Positions 18,458-27,412 of a stretch of DNA of 64,000 bases are shown piece after piece. Below the pieces are notes generated by a model. That model searched no databases, was not told where the DNA came from, and saw nothing but the letters and a program-made list of their open reading frames with translations. Made by a program: the position numbers and the translations under genes. Numbering within the stretch: the first letter of the stretch is position 1; each line of letters begins with the position of its first letter. This DNA is from Chryseobacterium sp. LJ668 (GTDB lineage Bacteria; Bacteroidota; Bacteroidia; Flavobacteriales; Weeksellaceae): contig NZ_CP080443.1 in NCBI RefSeq assembly GCF_019613955.1, positions 2,775,001 to 2,839,000 on the forward strand, in the 5' to 3' direction.

Positions 18458-20611
18458 ATGAAAACCTTCTTTACACCGATCGCATTCTTAACAGGAATTC
18501 TTGCTTATTCACAAACGAATAATGATACGATAAAATCAAAAGAGAAAGAAATAGAAGCCGTTACCTTGACCTATAAAAAACCAACAGTTGAATCTAAAGC
18601 TGACCGCACTGTTTTTAATGTGTCCAACAGTTCTATTCTTGCAGGAAATACGACCTGGGATATTTTAAGGATGACCCCTTTGCTCAGTGTCGACAGCAAC
18701 GATCTCTTAAAAGCAGAGGGAGAATCTGTAACCGTATATATCAACGACAGAAAATCAGTTTTTACAGGAAAAGAACTCAAAGACTATCTGCAAACCATTC
18801 CTGCAGATAATCTGCTGAAGATCGAAGTGATTACAAGCCCGTCATCCAGATATGAAGCTACGGGTTCTGTAGTGAATATTGTTCTTAAAAAACGTGATGA
18901 CGAAGGTATAAAAGGCAGTGTTACCTTCAACAACAGGCAAAATACTCAAAATTCGCAATACACCAATTTAAATTTAAATTATCACAGGAAAAAATTTACA
19001 CAGACTTTAATAGGGAGTTACAGCGATAATACTTTTGTGCAGAAAAATGCCTTCCTCAATACGGTATATGAAAATAATATCCTCACGACAGGAAGAGCAG
19101 TTAGCGTTTATAGAGGTAAAAATCCTTCGTTGTCTTCAACATCTGAGTTTGAGATCAATGATAAAAATACGGTTGGAGTTGTTTTGGAAATGTACCGTGG
19201 GAAAAGAAACAATTCTTCCGAAGCAGATGGGATACGCACCATTGATGATGTTCTCGATTATTCTTATGATCAGTTCCAAAACGCATCACAGCTCAGCCGT
19301 TCGTTGGGAACGAATGTTTTCTACAAATATTATGACAAAGATAAAAACAGAATTCTGGATATCAATCTAGGAACCAACTATAATGACCAGGACGATCATA
19401 ATAATTTTCTTAGAAATACAGTTTCAAGCATCGATACTTCTGTAAGTGAAATTGGATTACTAACCGACAGTAAAAACAGAAATTATTTCATTAAAATTGA
19501 TTACACCCATCAGTTGGGAAAATCCGGTGGGAATTTTGAAGTCGGCGGTAAGATGGATATTAATAATAACGCCATTGCAAACAATTTATCCGGAAATCTG
19601 CTTGACGGTCTCAGTACAAAAGATGTTTTCCATTATGAAGATCATATTAATTCTTTATACTTCAATTATTCTAAAACTTTCTTTAAAAAATTGGAAGCCA
19701 GAGTGGGAATCCGGTATGAATATATGGATTACAAAATCCGTCAGGATATTGCCGGAACTTCGAGAAATGATTCATACGGTAACTTTTTGCCCAATATTCT
19801 GTTGAAATATTCTTTTTCTGACCAATATGATCTGAGTCTTACGTATAACAAAAATCTGTGGCGGCCTTGGTATTCGGAGTTTAACCCTTTTATGCAGCCC
19901 ACAAGCGAAGGATTTTATTCCCGTGGAAACATCGGTCTGGATCCCAATCCTAGCGACAGGGTTTCTATGAAGTTAGGATTTTTAAAGAAATATTTTCTTT
20001 CCGCAAGATACCTGTACACCGATCAGGATTACTGGACGTCTTATCTGACGGAGGGGGATAAAATTATTTCCCAGGAAACCAATTTCCCGGGTAAAGTGCA
20101 CAAATATTCTGTGTATACCAGTACCAACCAGTCGTTTTTGAAGAATAAATTAAATGTCAACCTGAGCCTGGGCTGGAATTATATCGACAACAGTGATTTC
20201 AATACCAGAAACAAGCTGAACGGCGCAAGCAACTCTATCAGCTACTGGGCGGGATCTACCAATGTATCTTATACTAATCTCTTTAACAAAAATATTAATC
20301 TGAGCGCTTGGGTTGAAGTCTCAAATCAGAATAACGGGAATTCTTATGCGAACAGAACCAATGTTTTTCATAATCTTTCCGCTACCAAAATATTTCCCAA
20401 AACACAGATGGAAATCAGTGTACAGCTGATCAATATTTTCAGCAGACCCAATTTTGATTCAACCTCCTTCAACCAGATCGGCAGCTTCAGAAATTCAAAT
20501 AAATCAGATTGGTACGGAGTTTCACTTTCATTTGTGAAACGTTTTGGAAACCAAAAAGTAAAAGAAAATACCAAAACGGATGTTGAGAAAAGCGACGGTG
20601 GAGAAAAATAA
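18458..20611 (+). CDS. Outer-membrane beta-barrel protein of the TonB-dependent receptor class
   Basis: 717 residues with a signal peptide (MKTFFTPIAFLTGILAYS). A plug-like domain (about 40-150) carries ADRTVFNV, TTWDILRMTPLLSV, VYINDRKS and DNLLKIEVITSPSSRYEATG. A long beta-barrel of alternating aromatic strands follows, ending in YGVSLSFVKRFG. It lacks the carboxypeptidase-like N-terminal domain usual in this flavobacterial subgroup (outer membrane beta-barrel family). No SusD partner is nearby, so this is not a classical polysaccharide locus. Divergence from the GH28 operon hints at uptake of pectin products, but an unrelated ligand is equally possible. Confidence 0.8.
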   Translation: MKTFFTPIAFLTGILAYSQTNNDTIKSKEKEIEAVTLTYKKPTVESKADRTVFNVSNSSILAGNTTWDILRMTPLLSVDSNDLLKAEGESVTVYINDRKSVFTGKELKDYLQTIPADNLLKIEVITSPSSRYEATGSVVNIVLKKRDDEGIKGSVTFNNRQNTQNSQYTNLNLNYHRKKFTQTLIGSYSDNTFVQKNAFLNTVYENNILTTGRAVSVYRGKNPSLSSTSEFEINDKNTVGVVLEMYRGKRNNSSEADGIRTIDDVLDYSYDQFQNASQLSRSLGTNVFYKYYDKDKNRILDINLGTNYNDQDDHNNFLRNTVSSIDTSVSEIGLLTDSKNRNYFIKIDYTHQLGKSGGNFEVGGKMDINNNAIANNLSGNLLDGLSTKDVFHYEDHINSLYFNYSKTFFKKLEARVGIRYEYMDYKIRQDIAGTSRNDSYGNFLPNILLKYSFSDQYDLSLTYNKNLWRPWYSEFNPFMQPTSEGFYSRGNIGLDPNPSDRVSMKLGFLKKYFLSARYLYTDQDYWTSYLTEGDKIISQETNFPGKVHKYSVYTSTNQSFLKNKLNVNLSLGWNYIDNSDFNTRNKLNGASNSISYWAGSTNVSYTNLFNKNINLSAWVEVSNQNNGNSYANRTNVFHNLSATKIFPKTQMEISVQLINIFSRPNFDSTSFNQIGSFRNSNKSDWYGVSLSFVKRFGNQKVKENTKTDVEKSDGGEK

Positions 20612-20778
20612 CATTGATCTTAAGGCTTTGGCTTCAATTCATATTGAATGTGTAATTACCTGTTATACACCATGATCATGTTTCAGGTTATTTTTCCATA
20701 ATTTATATTGTGAGACAAATAATTCACCTTTAGTATTAAATTTTTTCTCCAATGTTAGGCTGGAAACGTCTTAAAGTA

Positions 20779-20786
20779 TATATTTG
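20779..20786 (+). promoter_or_regulatory. Flavobacterial -7 element TATATTTG
   Basis: TATATTTG fits the Bacteroidota TAnnTTTG consensus and lies 20 bases before the histone H1-like ATG. The matching -33 TTTG is not clear. Confidence 0.5.
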
Positions 20787-20805
20787 CATCCTAAATTTTA
20801 TAGAC

Positions 20806-20982
20806 ATGAAAGAACTTATTGAAAAAATCAACGCAGAATTTGAAGCGTTCACCACAGAAGCAACTCAACAATCTGAGAAAGGAAACAAAGCAGCGGGTAC
20901 AAGAGCTCGTAAATCAGCTTTAGAATTGAGCAAATTGTTTAAAGACTTCAGAAAAGTTTCTGTAGAAGAATCTAAGAAATAA
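20806..20982 (+). CDS. Histone H1-like small DNA-binding protein
   Basis: 58 residues starting MKELIEKINAEFEAF and rich in Lys, Glu and Ala. This is the form annotated as histone H1-like in Bacteroidota and related to the chlamydial Hc1 N-terminus. It has no lysine-rich tail beyond the helical part. The ATG at 20806 is chosen over one at 20752, because a -7 promoter element falls between them and the family starts here. It probably binds DNA non-specifically in the nucleoid. A strong terminator follows at once, so it is monocistronic. Confidence 0.85.
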   Translation: MKELIEKINAEFEAFTTEATQQSEKGNKAAGTRARKSALELSKLFKDFRKVSVEESKK

Positions 20983-20986
20983 AAAT

Positions 20987-21019
20987 AATCCCTGTCAGTT
21001 ATGACGGGGATTGTTTTTT
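20987..21019 (+). terminator. Terminator after the histone H1-like gene
   Basis: AATCCCTGTCA pairs over 11 bases with TGACGGGGATT (one G-U) around a GTTA loop, followed by G and six T. It begins five bases after the stop codon. Confidence 0.9.
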
Positions 21020-21072
21020 AGTATTGTTTTTCTTTAAGTAATTCCTTATTTCTTTATGGTGGCAACTTTTGT

Positions 21073-21118
21073 TTCTTTTGTTTGATTCCGCCGAATCTTC
21101 AATTTCAAGACAAAAGAA
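21073..21118. repeat. 46-bp dispersed repeat, copy 1
   Basis: This repeat is bounded by inverted ends TTCTTTTG and CAAAAGAA. A second copy of exactly the same length lies at 57040-57085 with 39 of 46 positions identical. This copy abuts the stop codon of the Tex gene. Confidence 0.75.
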
Positions 21119-21119
21119 A

Positions 21120-23243
21120 TTATAAAATCATACTCAGCTGAATTCTCTTTCTCGCTTCATCCACTTCCGTTACTTTGACCTGTACGTGCTGATGCAGCTT
21201 CACCACTTCATTCACATCAGATACAAAACCTTCTTTTAATTGTGAAATATGTACCAGTCCGCTTTCTTTGATGCCCAGATCTACAAAGCATCCGAACGCA
21301 GTAATGTTGTTGACAATTCCGGGAAGAATCATTCCGGTCTTTACATTTTTAATGCTTTTTACATTCGGGTCAAACTCAAAAACTTTAGCGGCTTTCCTGG
21401 GATCCAATCCGGGTTTCTCAAGTTCTTTCAGAATATCTTTGATTCCCAAAATACCGATAGTTTCGTTGGTGTATTTTTCCGGATTGATCTGTGCGATTTT
21501 TTCTTTATTGGCAATCAGTTCAGTTGTTGTAATACCTAAATCTATCGCCATTTTTTCAACAATTCCGTAAGCTTCAGGATGTACTGCTGATTGATCCAAC
21601 GGATTTTTACCGTTCGCAATCCTGATAAATGCAGCTGCCTGCTGATAGGCTTTTTCACCCAGTCTCGGAACTTTTTTCAATTGTTTACGGTCTTCAAAAG
21701 CGCCATTTTCTGCACGGTAGTTGACAATGTTTTCAGCCATCTTTTCACCGATTCCTGAGACATAGCTTAACAGAGATTTGCTTGCGGTATTCAGGTTGAT
21801 TCCAACAGAATTCACGCACTTCATCACGGTAGCATCCAGCTCATTTTTCAGCTGGGTCTGGTCGACATCGTGCTGATACTGACCGACCCCGATCGATTTG
21901 GCATCGATTTTTACCAGTTCAGCCAACGGGTCGGCCAGTCTTCTTCCGATTGAGACGGCTCCACGTACCGTTACATCGTAATTCGGAAATTCTTCCCGGG
22001 CAATTTTACTGGCGGAATAGACCGAAGCACCCGCTTCTGATACCACAAAAACCTGCAGCGGCTTGTCGAAAGCGATTTTTTTAATAAAAAATTCTGTTTC
22101 CCGGCTTGCCGTTCCATTTCCGATAGAGATCGCCTGAATCTGATAAGCATTCACCATCGAACGGATTTTCTTCATCGCCATTCCGCTTTCGTTTTGCGGA
22201 GCGTGAGGATAGATCGTTTCGTTATGCAGCAGATCGCCCTTTTCATCAATGCATACGACCTTGCAGCCGCTTTTGTAGCCGGGATCGATGGCCAGAATTC
22301 TTTTCTCACCCAATGGCGGGGCTAAAAGCAGCTGGCTCAGGTTTTCCGAGAAAATCTCAATGGCTTTCTGATCGGCTTTTTCTCTAGCCTCCTGTAATGT
22401 TTCATTAGAGATAGCAGGTTCCAACAGCCTTTTGTAAGAGTCTTTTATGGCTAAAGCAATCTGTTCCGAACTTTCATTTCTTGACTTGATGATGGCATTT
22501 TCTATAAAATCAATCGCTTCTTCTTTATCAATTCCAATGTTTGTTTTCACAAAACCCTCGGTTTCGGCCCGCAGCATCGCTAAAAGTCTATGAGAAGGCG
22601 TTCTGCTGAGGCTTTCTTCCCATTCAAAATATTGGGAAAACTTCTGTGCTCCTTCCTCATTTTTTTTTGCCTTGACCACCTTTGAGGTAATGAGTGCTTT
22701 CCGCTGAAACAATCGGCGGAGATTTTTCCGGACGTACATATTTTCGTTGATCCATTCTGCCATGATATCCCTTGCGCCCTGCAAAGCTTCTTCTTCGGAC
22801 GTGACCAGATCGTTTAGATACCTTGAAGCCAAATGCTGCAGATCATTTGATTTCTGGCTCATGATGATTTTGGCAAGAGGTTCCAGGCCTTTTTCTTTGG
22901 CAACATCCGCTTTTGTTTTCCTGCGTTTTTTAAAGGGCAGATACAGATCTTCCAGTTCCTGGAGATCAAAGCTTTCGTTAATTCTCTGTTGTAGTTCTGA
23001 GGTTAAAGCATTTTGCTCTTCAATCGATTTCAGAATGCTTTCCTTCCGCTTTACAATTTCATCAAACTGCTTATTCAGTTTAAAAATCTGTTCGATCTGT
23101 ATTTCATCCAGGTTTCCGGTAGCATCTTTACGATACCTCGAAATAAAGGGAATGGTGCAGTCTTCCGAAAAGAGCTTTAAAGTAGCCTGGATGCTTTTAT
23201 CAGATATTGGGAGGGTATTTTTGATATAGTCGGTCGTATTCAT
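21120..23243 (-). CDS. tex: Tex family RNA-binding transcription accessory protein
   Basis: 707 residues, slightly shorter than E. coli or Pseudomonas Tex but with the same order: an N-terminal helical region, a YqgF/RNase H-like core (KRILAIDPGYKSGCKVVCID near 317), paired helix-hairpin-helix motifs (SYVSGIGEKMAENIVNYR), and a C-terminal S1 domain (GMILPGIVNNITAFGCFVDL ... GLVHISQL). It is a cytoplasmic nucleic-acid-binding factor tied to transcription and RNA surveillance. It is transcribed alone, and its start at 23243 lies 107 bases from the next gene, beyond a terminator. Confidence 0.95.
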   Translation of the reverse strand: MNTTDYIKNTLPISDKSIQATLKLFSEDCTIPFISRYRKDATGNLDEIQIEQIFKLNKQFDEIVKRKESILKSIEEQNALTSELQQRINESFDLQELEDLYLPFKKRRKTKADVAKEKGLEPLAKIIMSQKSNDLQHLASRYLNDLVTSEEEALQGARDIMAEWINENMYVRKNLRRLFQRKALITSKVVKAKKNEEGAQKFSQYFEWEESLSRTPSHRLLAMLRAETEGFVKTNIGIDKEEAIDFIENAIIKSRNESSEQIALAIKDSYKRLLEPAISNETLQEAREKADQKAIEIFSENLSQLLLAPPLGEKRILAIDPGYKSGCKVVCIDEKGDLLHNETIYPHAPQNESGMAMKKIRSMVNAYQIQAISIGNGTASRETEFFIKKIAFDKPLQVFVVSEAGASVYSASKIAREEFPNYDVTVRGAVSIGRRLADPLAELVKIDAKSIGVGQYQHDVDQTQLKNELDATVMKCVNSVGINLNTASKSLLSYVSGIGEKMAENIVNYRAENGAFEDRKQLKKVPRLGEKAYQQAAAFIRIANGKNPLDQSAVHPEAYGIVEKMAIDLGITTTELIANKEKIAQINPEKYTNETIGILGIKDILKELEKPGLDPRKAAKVFEFDPNVKSIKNVKTGMILPGIVNNITAFGCFVDLGIKESGLVHISQLKEGFVSDVNEVVKLHQHVQVKVTEVDEARKRIQLSMIL

Positions 23244-23300
23244 TCGGCATTTTTGAAGATGCTAAAATACTGACTTTTTCAGACTATTGAGATTGAATTG

Positions 23301-23338
23301 AATTAAAAAAAACCAATTATAAAACTATAATTGGTTTT
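23301..23338 (-). terminator. Terminator of the macroglobulin/plug-like gene
   Basis: A perfect 13-bp stem (AAAACCAATTATA, 23309-23321, with 23326-23338) closes a four-base loop. On the - strand it is followed by a run of T. Confidence 0.9.
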
Positions 23339-23350
23339 GTGGAGCTATTT

Positions 23351-25756
23351 TTATTTTAAAATATCATTGTAGTAGAATGGTGTGTCTGTTTCCTCATCAA
23401 ATCCGATAATGATTACTTTAAAACTTTTTGCATGATCATTATTGTAAAACTCAATAGGTTGATTATCATTTGATTCTATAGTATATTTAGGATTCCAATA
23501 TAATGTTTCTCTGTTATCGTTGTCCAATTTTTTAAATTTTGATTCATCATATAACAGATTAATAAATTTAGTTTCGATATCATAGCCTTTTAAAGTATAT
23601 TTTTTAAGATAAGATACTTCTGAGTTATGTTTATGAGGCATGTTACCGCGCCTTGTGTAAACAGCTATTGCATTCTTAATAATTCCCATAGCTCCTGGAA
23701 AGACCTTAACCATTGCAATGCTTGAAACAGGTATTGCCTGGAGCTGTTCATATCTTGCAGGCATCTCATTCAAATAAAGGTTTATTGGATTTCCTCTTAG
23801 ATTGGCATTAATTCCTATCCCGGTAGAATATACTTCCAAGCCAGCTACCCGTCCTTGTAGCCAAAGAAGAATACTAGGGGCGTTGTATGCATTTTCATTA
23901 TCATTCACAAAATCAAAAACTTTTTCATCAATACTTTGAAATAGGGAACTCACAAGTTCTTTTTCAAGTTTTTTTGTTTTACTCTGCAAGACTCCTTTTA
24001 TTTTCACCTCTTCAATCTCGGTGACCTTTTCGTCAAAAGCTGTCTGAAATTTTATATTATTTATTGCTTTAATGGCGACATCCGTTTTTTGATCTTCTGC
24101 AGTTTTTTGGACTAATTTATATTTTTTATCTGGAAGATTATTTTTGTAGGCAATAAAATTATTATTAGGCTGAAAATAAACATTAAAATTATTGTTAGAA
24201 CTTTTTGTATCCTTTTCTATCTGATAAGAGACATTCATATTTCCCTCAAACTGTAATCCACTTAATGTAAAATTGCCTGAGCTATCCGTTTGTACCTGAT
24301 AAAATTTTGAACCGACTTCAGAACTATCAAAAATTAAATTCAACGCCTTGTTTACCGCTGGACCATTATCTAGCATTACTTTAGCCTTGTAAGAAATATA
24401 TGCATCAGATAGATTTGTTATTTTTGGATATCGATCTGAAATTAAATCTTTAAAATTAAAACGTTTCCATTTTTCAGATATCAATAAAGCATCAAGCGCC
24501 TGTGAATTCCGGTTTTTTGTAAAATATTGTGCCGGCTTAAAAATATTTGCTCCTAAATCTCCTGTAAGCCAAAGACTGCTGAAGATGCTATTTTCTTCTT
24601 CTGAACTTTTTGCATTATAATCCAATACCATAATACTGTAGTCAGTGTAATGTTCATTTTTAGGTATGGTAAATGAATTTTTAGCTCTTTTTTCAGTATT
24701 AAGATTTGATTTTAATTCGGGAATTTTAATATTCACTTGATCAGCCTGTACAAAACAGAGACGTTGTGCGGCTACATTCTCTTCTGAATCGAATACCGTA
24801 AGCTGTAGAACTCCATTGGTCAAATTTTCTACAGGAATAATGAAGGTTTTGTCAGAAAGTTTTTTAAATTCTGCCTTGTAAACCAATTGACTGTTTATCG
24901 TAGCCAGTACTTTATAAGGTTTATTATCAGAAATATTTTTAGAATGTATTGAGTATTTTACTTCATTGTTTGTGCTTTCAACCTGAAGGTTTAATCCGCT
25001 GGTGGCAACCGGGGGTAAATTAAGGAGTACTTTTTTTCCTGTAGTGTCTTCAACGGTAAGCCGGTAATTTTTTCCGGCTTTGGGATTTAGACTGAAAGAT
25101 CCTACATTCTGATCAAAACCTGTAAACTTTACGATAGGTACATCAGGACTCTCAGCGTCACTCACAAAACCACTCCATTCTGAAGGTGTGATCCCTTTTG
25201 AATGTAATCTTACCGCAAATTTTGTTTTAATACCATCTATAAAAGTCCCGCTTTCAGGATATACCGTTGCTGACCATACTGCCTCAGTGTCAGTTTTTAA
25301 CTTCTGTGGGGATTCAGGATTATATACAGTAATCGGCTGAAGATAATTGAAGTTTTCACTGAAATTTGTCATCCAAGTAGTGTAGGCCCTGATAAAATAC
25401 GCATCTTCTTTTAAGTTTGTTGGAAGAAGAAAACTGCCATTTCCTTCTCCTTTTATAAGGGGAACCATCTTTTTGTCGATGAGCTTTTTGCTGATATCAT
25501 AAAGTTCTACAAAAAGAGATGTAGAAATTGTAGAACGGTTGTACCCTTCAAAAACAAAACATTTAAACCAGAGGTTTTCTCCGGCTACATATTGGTCTTT
25601 GTTAAAAAGAAGATGAATTTTTTCCTGTGGATAATCCTGCTCAAATTTTTGAAGTGCTTTTTCTGCTTTATCCTGAGCACTGAAATACTGAATAAAGCTC
25701 AGAAGAACAATAATGAAATAAATTTTTCCAAACAACTGCTTATGGGTAAATTTCAT
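23351..25756 (-). CDS. Large exported protein with macroglobulin-like and TonB-plug-like domains
   Basis: About 801 residues with a signal sequence; the ATG at 25756 (MKFTHKQLFGK) is the nearer start and one at 25771 adds five residues. The N-terminal part (about 35-140) resembles the MG2 domain of bacterial alpha-2-macroglobulins (FNKDQYVAGENLWFKCFVFEG). Beta-sandwich domains follow. Near residue 640-710 is a segment like a TonB-receptor plug (LQGRVAGLEVYSTG, NLYLNEMPARYEQLQAIPVSSIAMVKVF), with no barrel after it. Such proteins are common and uncharacterised in flavobacteria. It is probably periplasmic or outer-membrane associated, and the role is unknown. Confidence 0.7.
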   Translation of the reverse strand: MKFTHKQLFGKIYFIIVLLSFIQYFSAQDKAEKALQKFEQDYPQEKIHLLFNKDQYVAGENLWFKCFVFEGYNRSTISTSLFVELYDISKKLIDKKMVPLIKGEGNGSFLLPTNLKEDAYFIRAYTTWMTNFSENFNYLQPITVYNPESPQKLKTDTEAVWSATVYPESGTFIDGIKTKFAVRLHSKGITPSEWSGFVSDAESPDVPIVKFTGFDQNVGSFSLNPKAGKNYRLTVEDTTGKKVLLNLPPVATSGLNLQVESTNNEVKYSIHSKNISDNKPYKVLATINSQLVYKAEFKKLSDKTFIIPVENLTNGVLQLTVFDSEENVAAQRLCFVQADQVNIKIPELKSNLNTEKRAKNSFTIPKNEHYTDYSIMVLDYNAKSSEEENSIFSSLWLTGDLGANIFKPAQYFTKNRNSQALDALLISEKWKRFNFKDLISDRYPKITNLSDAYISYKAKVMLDNGPAVNKALNLIFDSSEVGSKFYQVQTDSSGNFTLSGLQFEGNMNVSYQIEKDTKSSNNNFNVYFQPNNNFIAYKNNLPDKKYKLVQKTAEDQKTDVAIKAINNIKFQTAFDEKVTEIEEVKIKGVLQSKTKKLEKELVSSLFQSIDEKVFDFVNDNENAYNAPSILLWLQGRVAGLEVYSTGIGINANLRGNPINLYLNEMPARYEQLQAIPVSSIAMVKVFPGAMGIIKNAIAVYTRRGNMPHKHNSEVSYLKKYTLKGYDIETKFINLLYDESKFKKLDNDNRETLYWNPKYTIESNDNQPIEFYNNDHAKSFKVIIIGFDEETDTPFYYNDILK

Positions 25757-25895
25757 GTGTTTTTTTGACAAAAATACATTTTTTCTTTTTACTGGCAGAT
25801 ACTATCTTGAGAAGATTTTACGTTAAAAATAAATGAAAAAATTAAGATCAGAAATATGATTTAAAAATAATTCTGATCCGTTAAAACATTATTTG

Positions 25896-26159
25896 ATGAA
25901 AACAAAATTAAACCGGCAGGTAACGGAAGACCCGCTAATGGAGGCTGTTCTGGTGCTCCTTTCAGAAATTTTGGAAACGTTGAAGCAAACGCATAAGCAC
26001 GATGCGCTGTATTATGACAGTGCAGATGTCAAGCGGCTGCTGAATATCAGCGACAGCACGCTGAGCCGTATCAGGAAATCACAGAGTATTCCTTGTGTCA
26101 GGATTGGCAAGAAGTTATTTTATCCTAAATCATTTTTCAATAAAGCCTTCAAAAAGTGA
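25896..26159 (+). CDS. Small helix-turn-helix (excisionase/MerR-like) protein
   Basis: 87 residues. An N-terminal helix (LMEAVLVLLSEILETLKQTH) is followed by a winged HTH of the helix-turn-helix-17 type: YYDSADVKRLLNISDSTLSR, then RIGKKLFYPKSFF. Proteins like this are often plasmid or transposon regulators or excisionases, and in Bacteroidota they often sit near integrated elements. The ATG at 25896 is preferred over a TTG one codon upstream. No integrase is next to it. A terminator hairpin contains its stop codon. Confidence 0.75.
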   Translation: MKTKLNRQVTEDPLMEAVLVLLSEILETLKQTHKHDALYYDSADVKRLLNISDSTLSRIRKSQSIPCVRIGKKLFYPKSFFNKAFKK

Positions 26160-26172
26160 AGGCTTTTTTTTA
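26143..26172 (+). terminator. Terminator overlapping the end of the HTH gene
   Basis: AAAGCCTTC (26143-26151) pairs with GAAGGCTTT (26159-26167) and a T-run follows. The TGA stop (26157-26159) lies inside the hairpin. Confidence 0.85.
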
Positions 26173-26425
26173 TGGGTGCAGGTGGTCATCAAGAAATCCG
26201 GTCATTTCTCCATATTTCTTCGCATCCGGTATGGTATCGGTTCGGAAAAAGATCCTGTTTTCCGAAAGAAACTGAAACAAAAGCCTTGCAAAACCCGAAA
26301 AACGTTCATAGTATACCCGTCAAAACCAGCCATTTTTTGTCAGAACCTATCATTATTTTCGCAGGTGGTCCGGTGACTGGTTTTCTGTTTTACCTTCGTA
26401 TCATTAACCTCAAAAAACAAGTGAT

Positions 26426-27067
26426 ATGGCTAGAATTACAAAAGGGATCCTTGGCGGATTCTCAGGAAAAGTAGGAACCATCGTAGGCGCCAACTGGCGC
26501 GGGCAGGACATCATCAGGAGTACGCCCAAACCCAGTAGCAGGCCGCCGAGTGAAAAGCAGCTCTTACAGCAGAGCAAATTCAAGCTGGTGATCAGCTTTC
26601 TGCAACCGATCAACAGCATTCAGAAAAGATATTTCGGATCGGGGACCGGTTCAAAATCCAGGGTCAATATGGCGGTGTCATACACCATCAATGAGGCTGT
26701 GGAGGTAGTAGGGGATGTGCCGCAACTGATGTACAACAAAGTGCTGATTACCAGGGGCGATCTTGCAGGTTTTCAGAATGTATCGGCTACTCCGCAGGCG
26801 GCACAGGCTATCGTCCTGAACTGGGAAGACAATTCTGTACAGGGAAATGCCAATGCTGCCGATAAAGTGAATGCAGTCTGCTATTGCGAAGAGCTCGGCA
26901 CCTTCGAGATCTTTGAATCACTGGGTGAGCGCAGTTTCCTGACCGCAGCAGTCACGCTGCAGTCCTATTATGCAGGAAAAACGGTTCAGGTCTGGGTCTA
27001 CTTCAACAATACAACAGAGACCCTTGCCTGTAACAGTCCGTATCTCGGGACGTTTACGATTCTTTAA
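26426..27067 (+). CDS. DUF6266 family protein
   Basis: 213 residues beginning MARITKGILGGFSGKVGTIV, the typical opening of DUF6266, a family found mainly in Bacteroidota. The Gly-rich start followed by WRGQDIIRS and repeated beta-strand segments to the end agrees with the family. There is no signal peptide and the function is unknown. The family often occurs in small strain-variable clusters near phage-like or secreted genes. It is flanked by terminators on both sides, so it is likely monocistronic. Confidence 0.85.
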   Translation: MARITKGILGGFSGKVGTIVGANWRGQDIIRSTPKPSSRPPSEKQLLQQSKFKLVISFLQPINSIQKRYFGSGTGSKSRVNMAVSYTINEAVEVVGDVPQLMYNKVLITRGDLAGFQNVSATPQAAQAIVLNWEDNSVQGNANAADKVNAVCYCEELGTFEIFESLGERSFLTAAVTLQSYYAGKTVQVWVYFNNTTETLACNSPYLGTFTIL

Positions 27068-27072
27068 TTTTT

Positions 27073-27102
27073 AATCTCCATCGTTAGCTGGAGATTTTTT
27101 TT
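27073..27102 (+). terminator. Terminator after the DUF6266 gene
   Basis: AATCTCCA (27073-27080) pairs with TGGAGATT (27089-27096), followed by T-rich sequence. Confidence 0.9.
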
Positions 27103-27355
27103 GAATCGTAATGTAATGTTCTCCTGGATACAATTTATGATGGATTGGTTAAATTCTCATTGAGGTAAAGAAGCATTTATATAGGCCGCAACTGACCAAG
27201 CTGGAGTGATATGAAGCAAGAATATAAAATACATTGAGTATTGCTGTGATGAATGACGTTAAGCTTTTAGAGTTAATCAAGGATTTTCTTGACTAAAAAA
27301 CAAAGTTTTATTATTCTAGTGAAATTTGTTTTAATATATAAATAACTAATTATGC

Positions 27356-27387
27356 TTTGTTTTCTAAAGATAGTATAGTTATTTTCG
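27356..27387 (+). promoter_or_regulatory. Candidate promoter of the type III restriction operon
   Basis: TTTG (27356-27359) and TATTTTCG (27380-27387, close to TAnnTTTG) are 20 bases apart, the usual Bacteroidota spacing. They lie 25 bases before the res ATG. The remaining gap 27103-27355 shows nothing that can be supported. Confidence 0.5.
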
Positions 27388-27412
27388 CATAAAAATAGAA
27401 TTAAATTTATTA

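Noticed and set aside
22747..23229. 160-codon + strand open frame opposite Tex
   Set aside because: It is a shadow of the conserved Tex gene with no recognisable protein features.
26172..26474. 100-codon open frame between the HTH and DUF6266 genes
   Set aside because: It overlaps the true start of the DUF6266 gene, has no family-like sequence and begins inside the terminator T-run.
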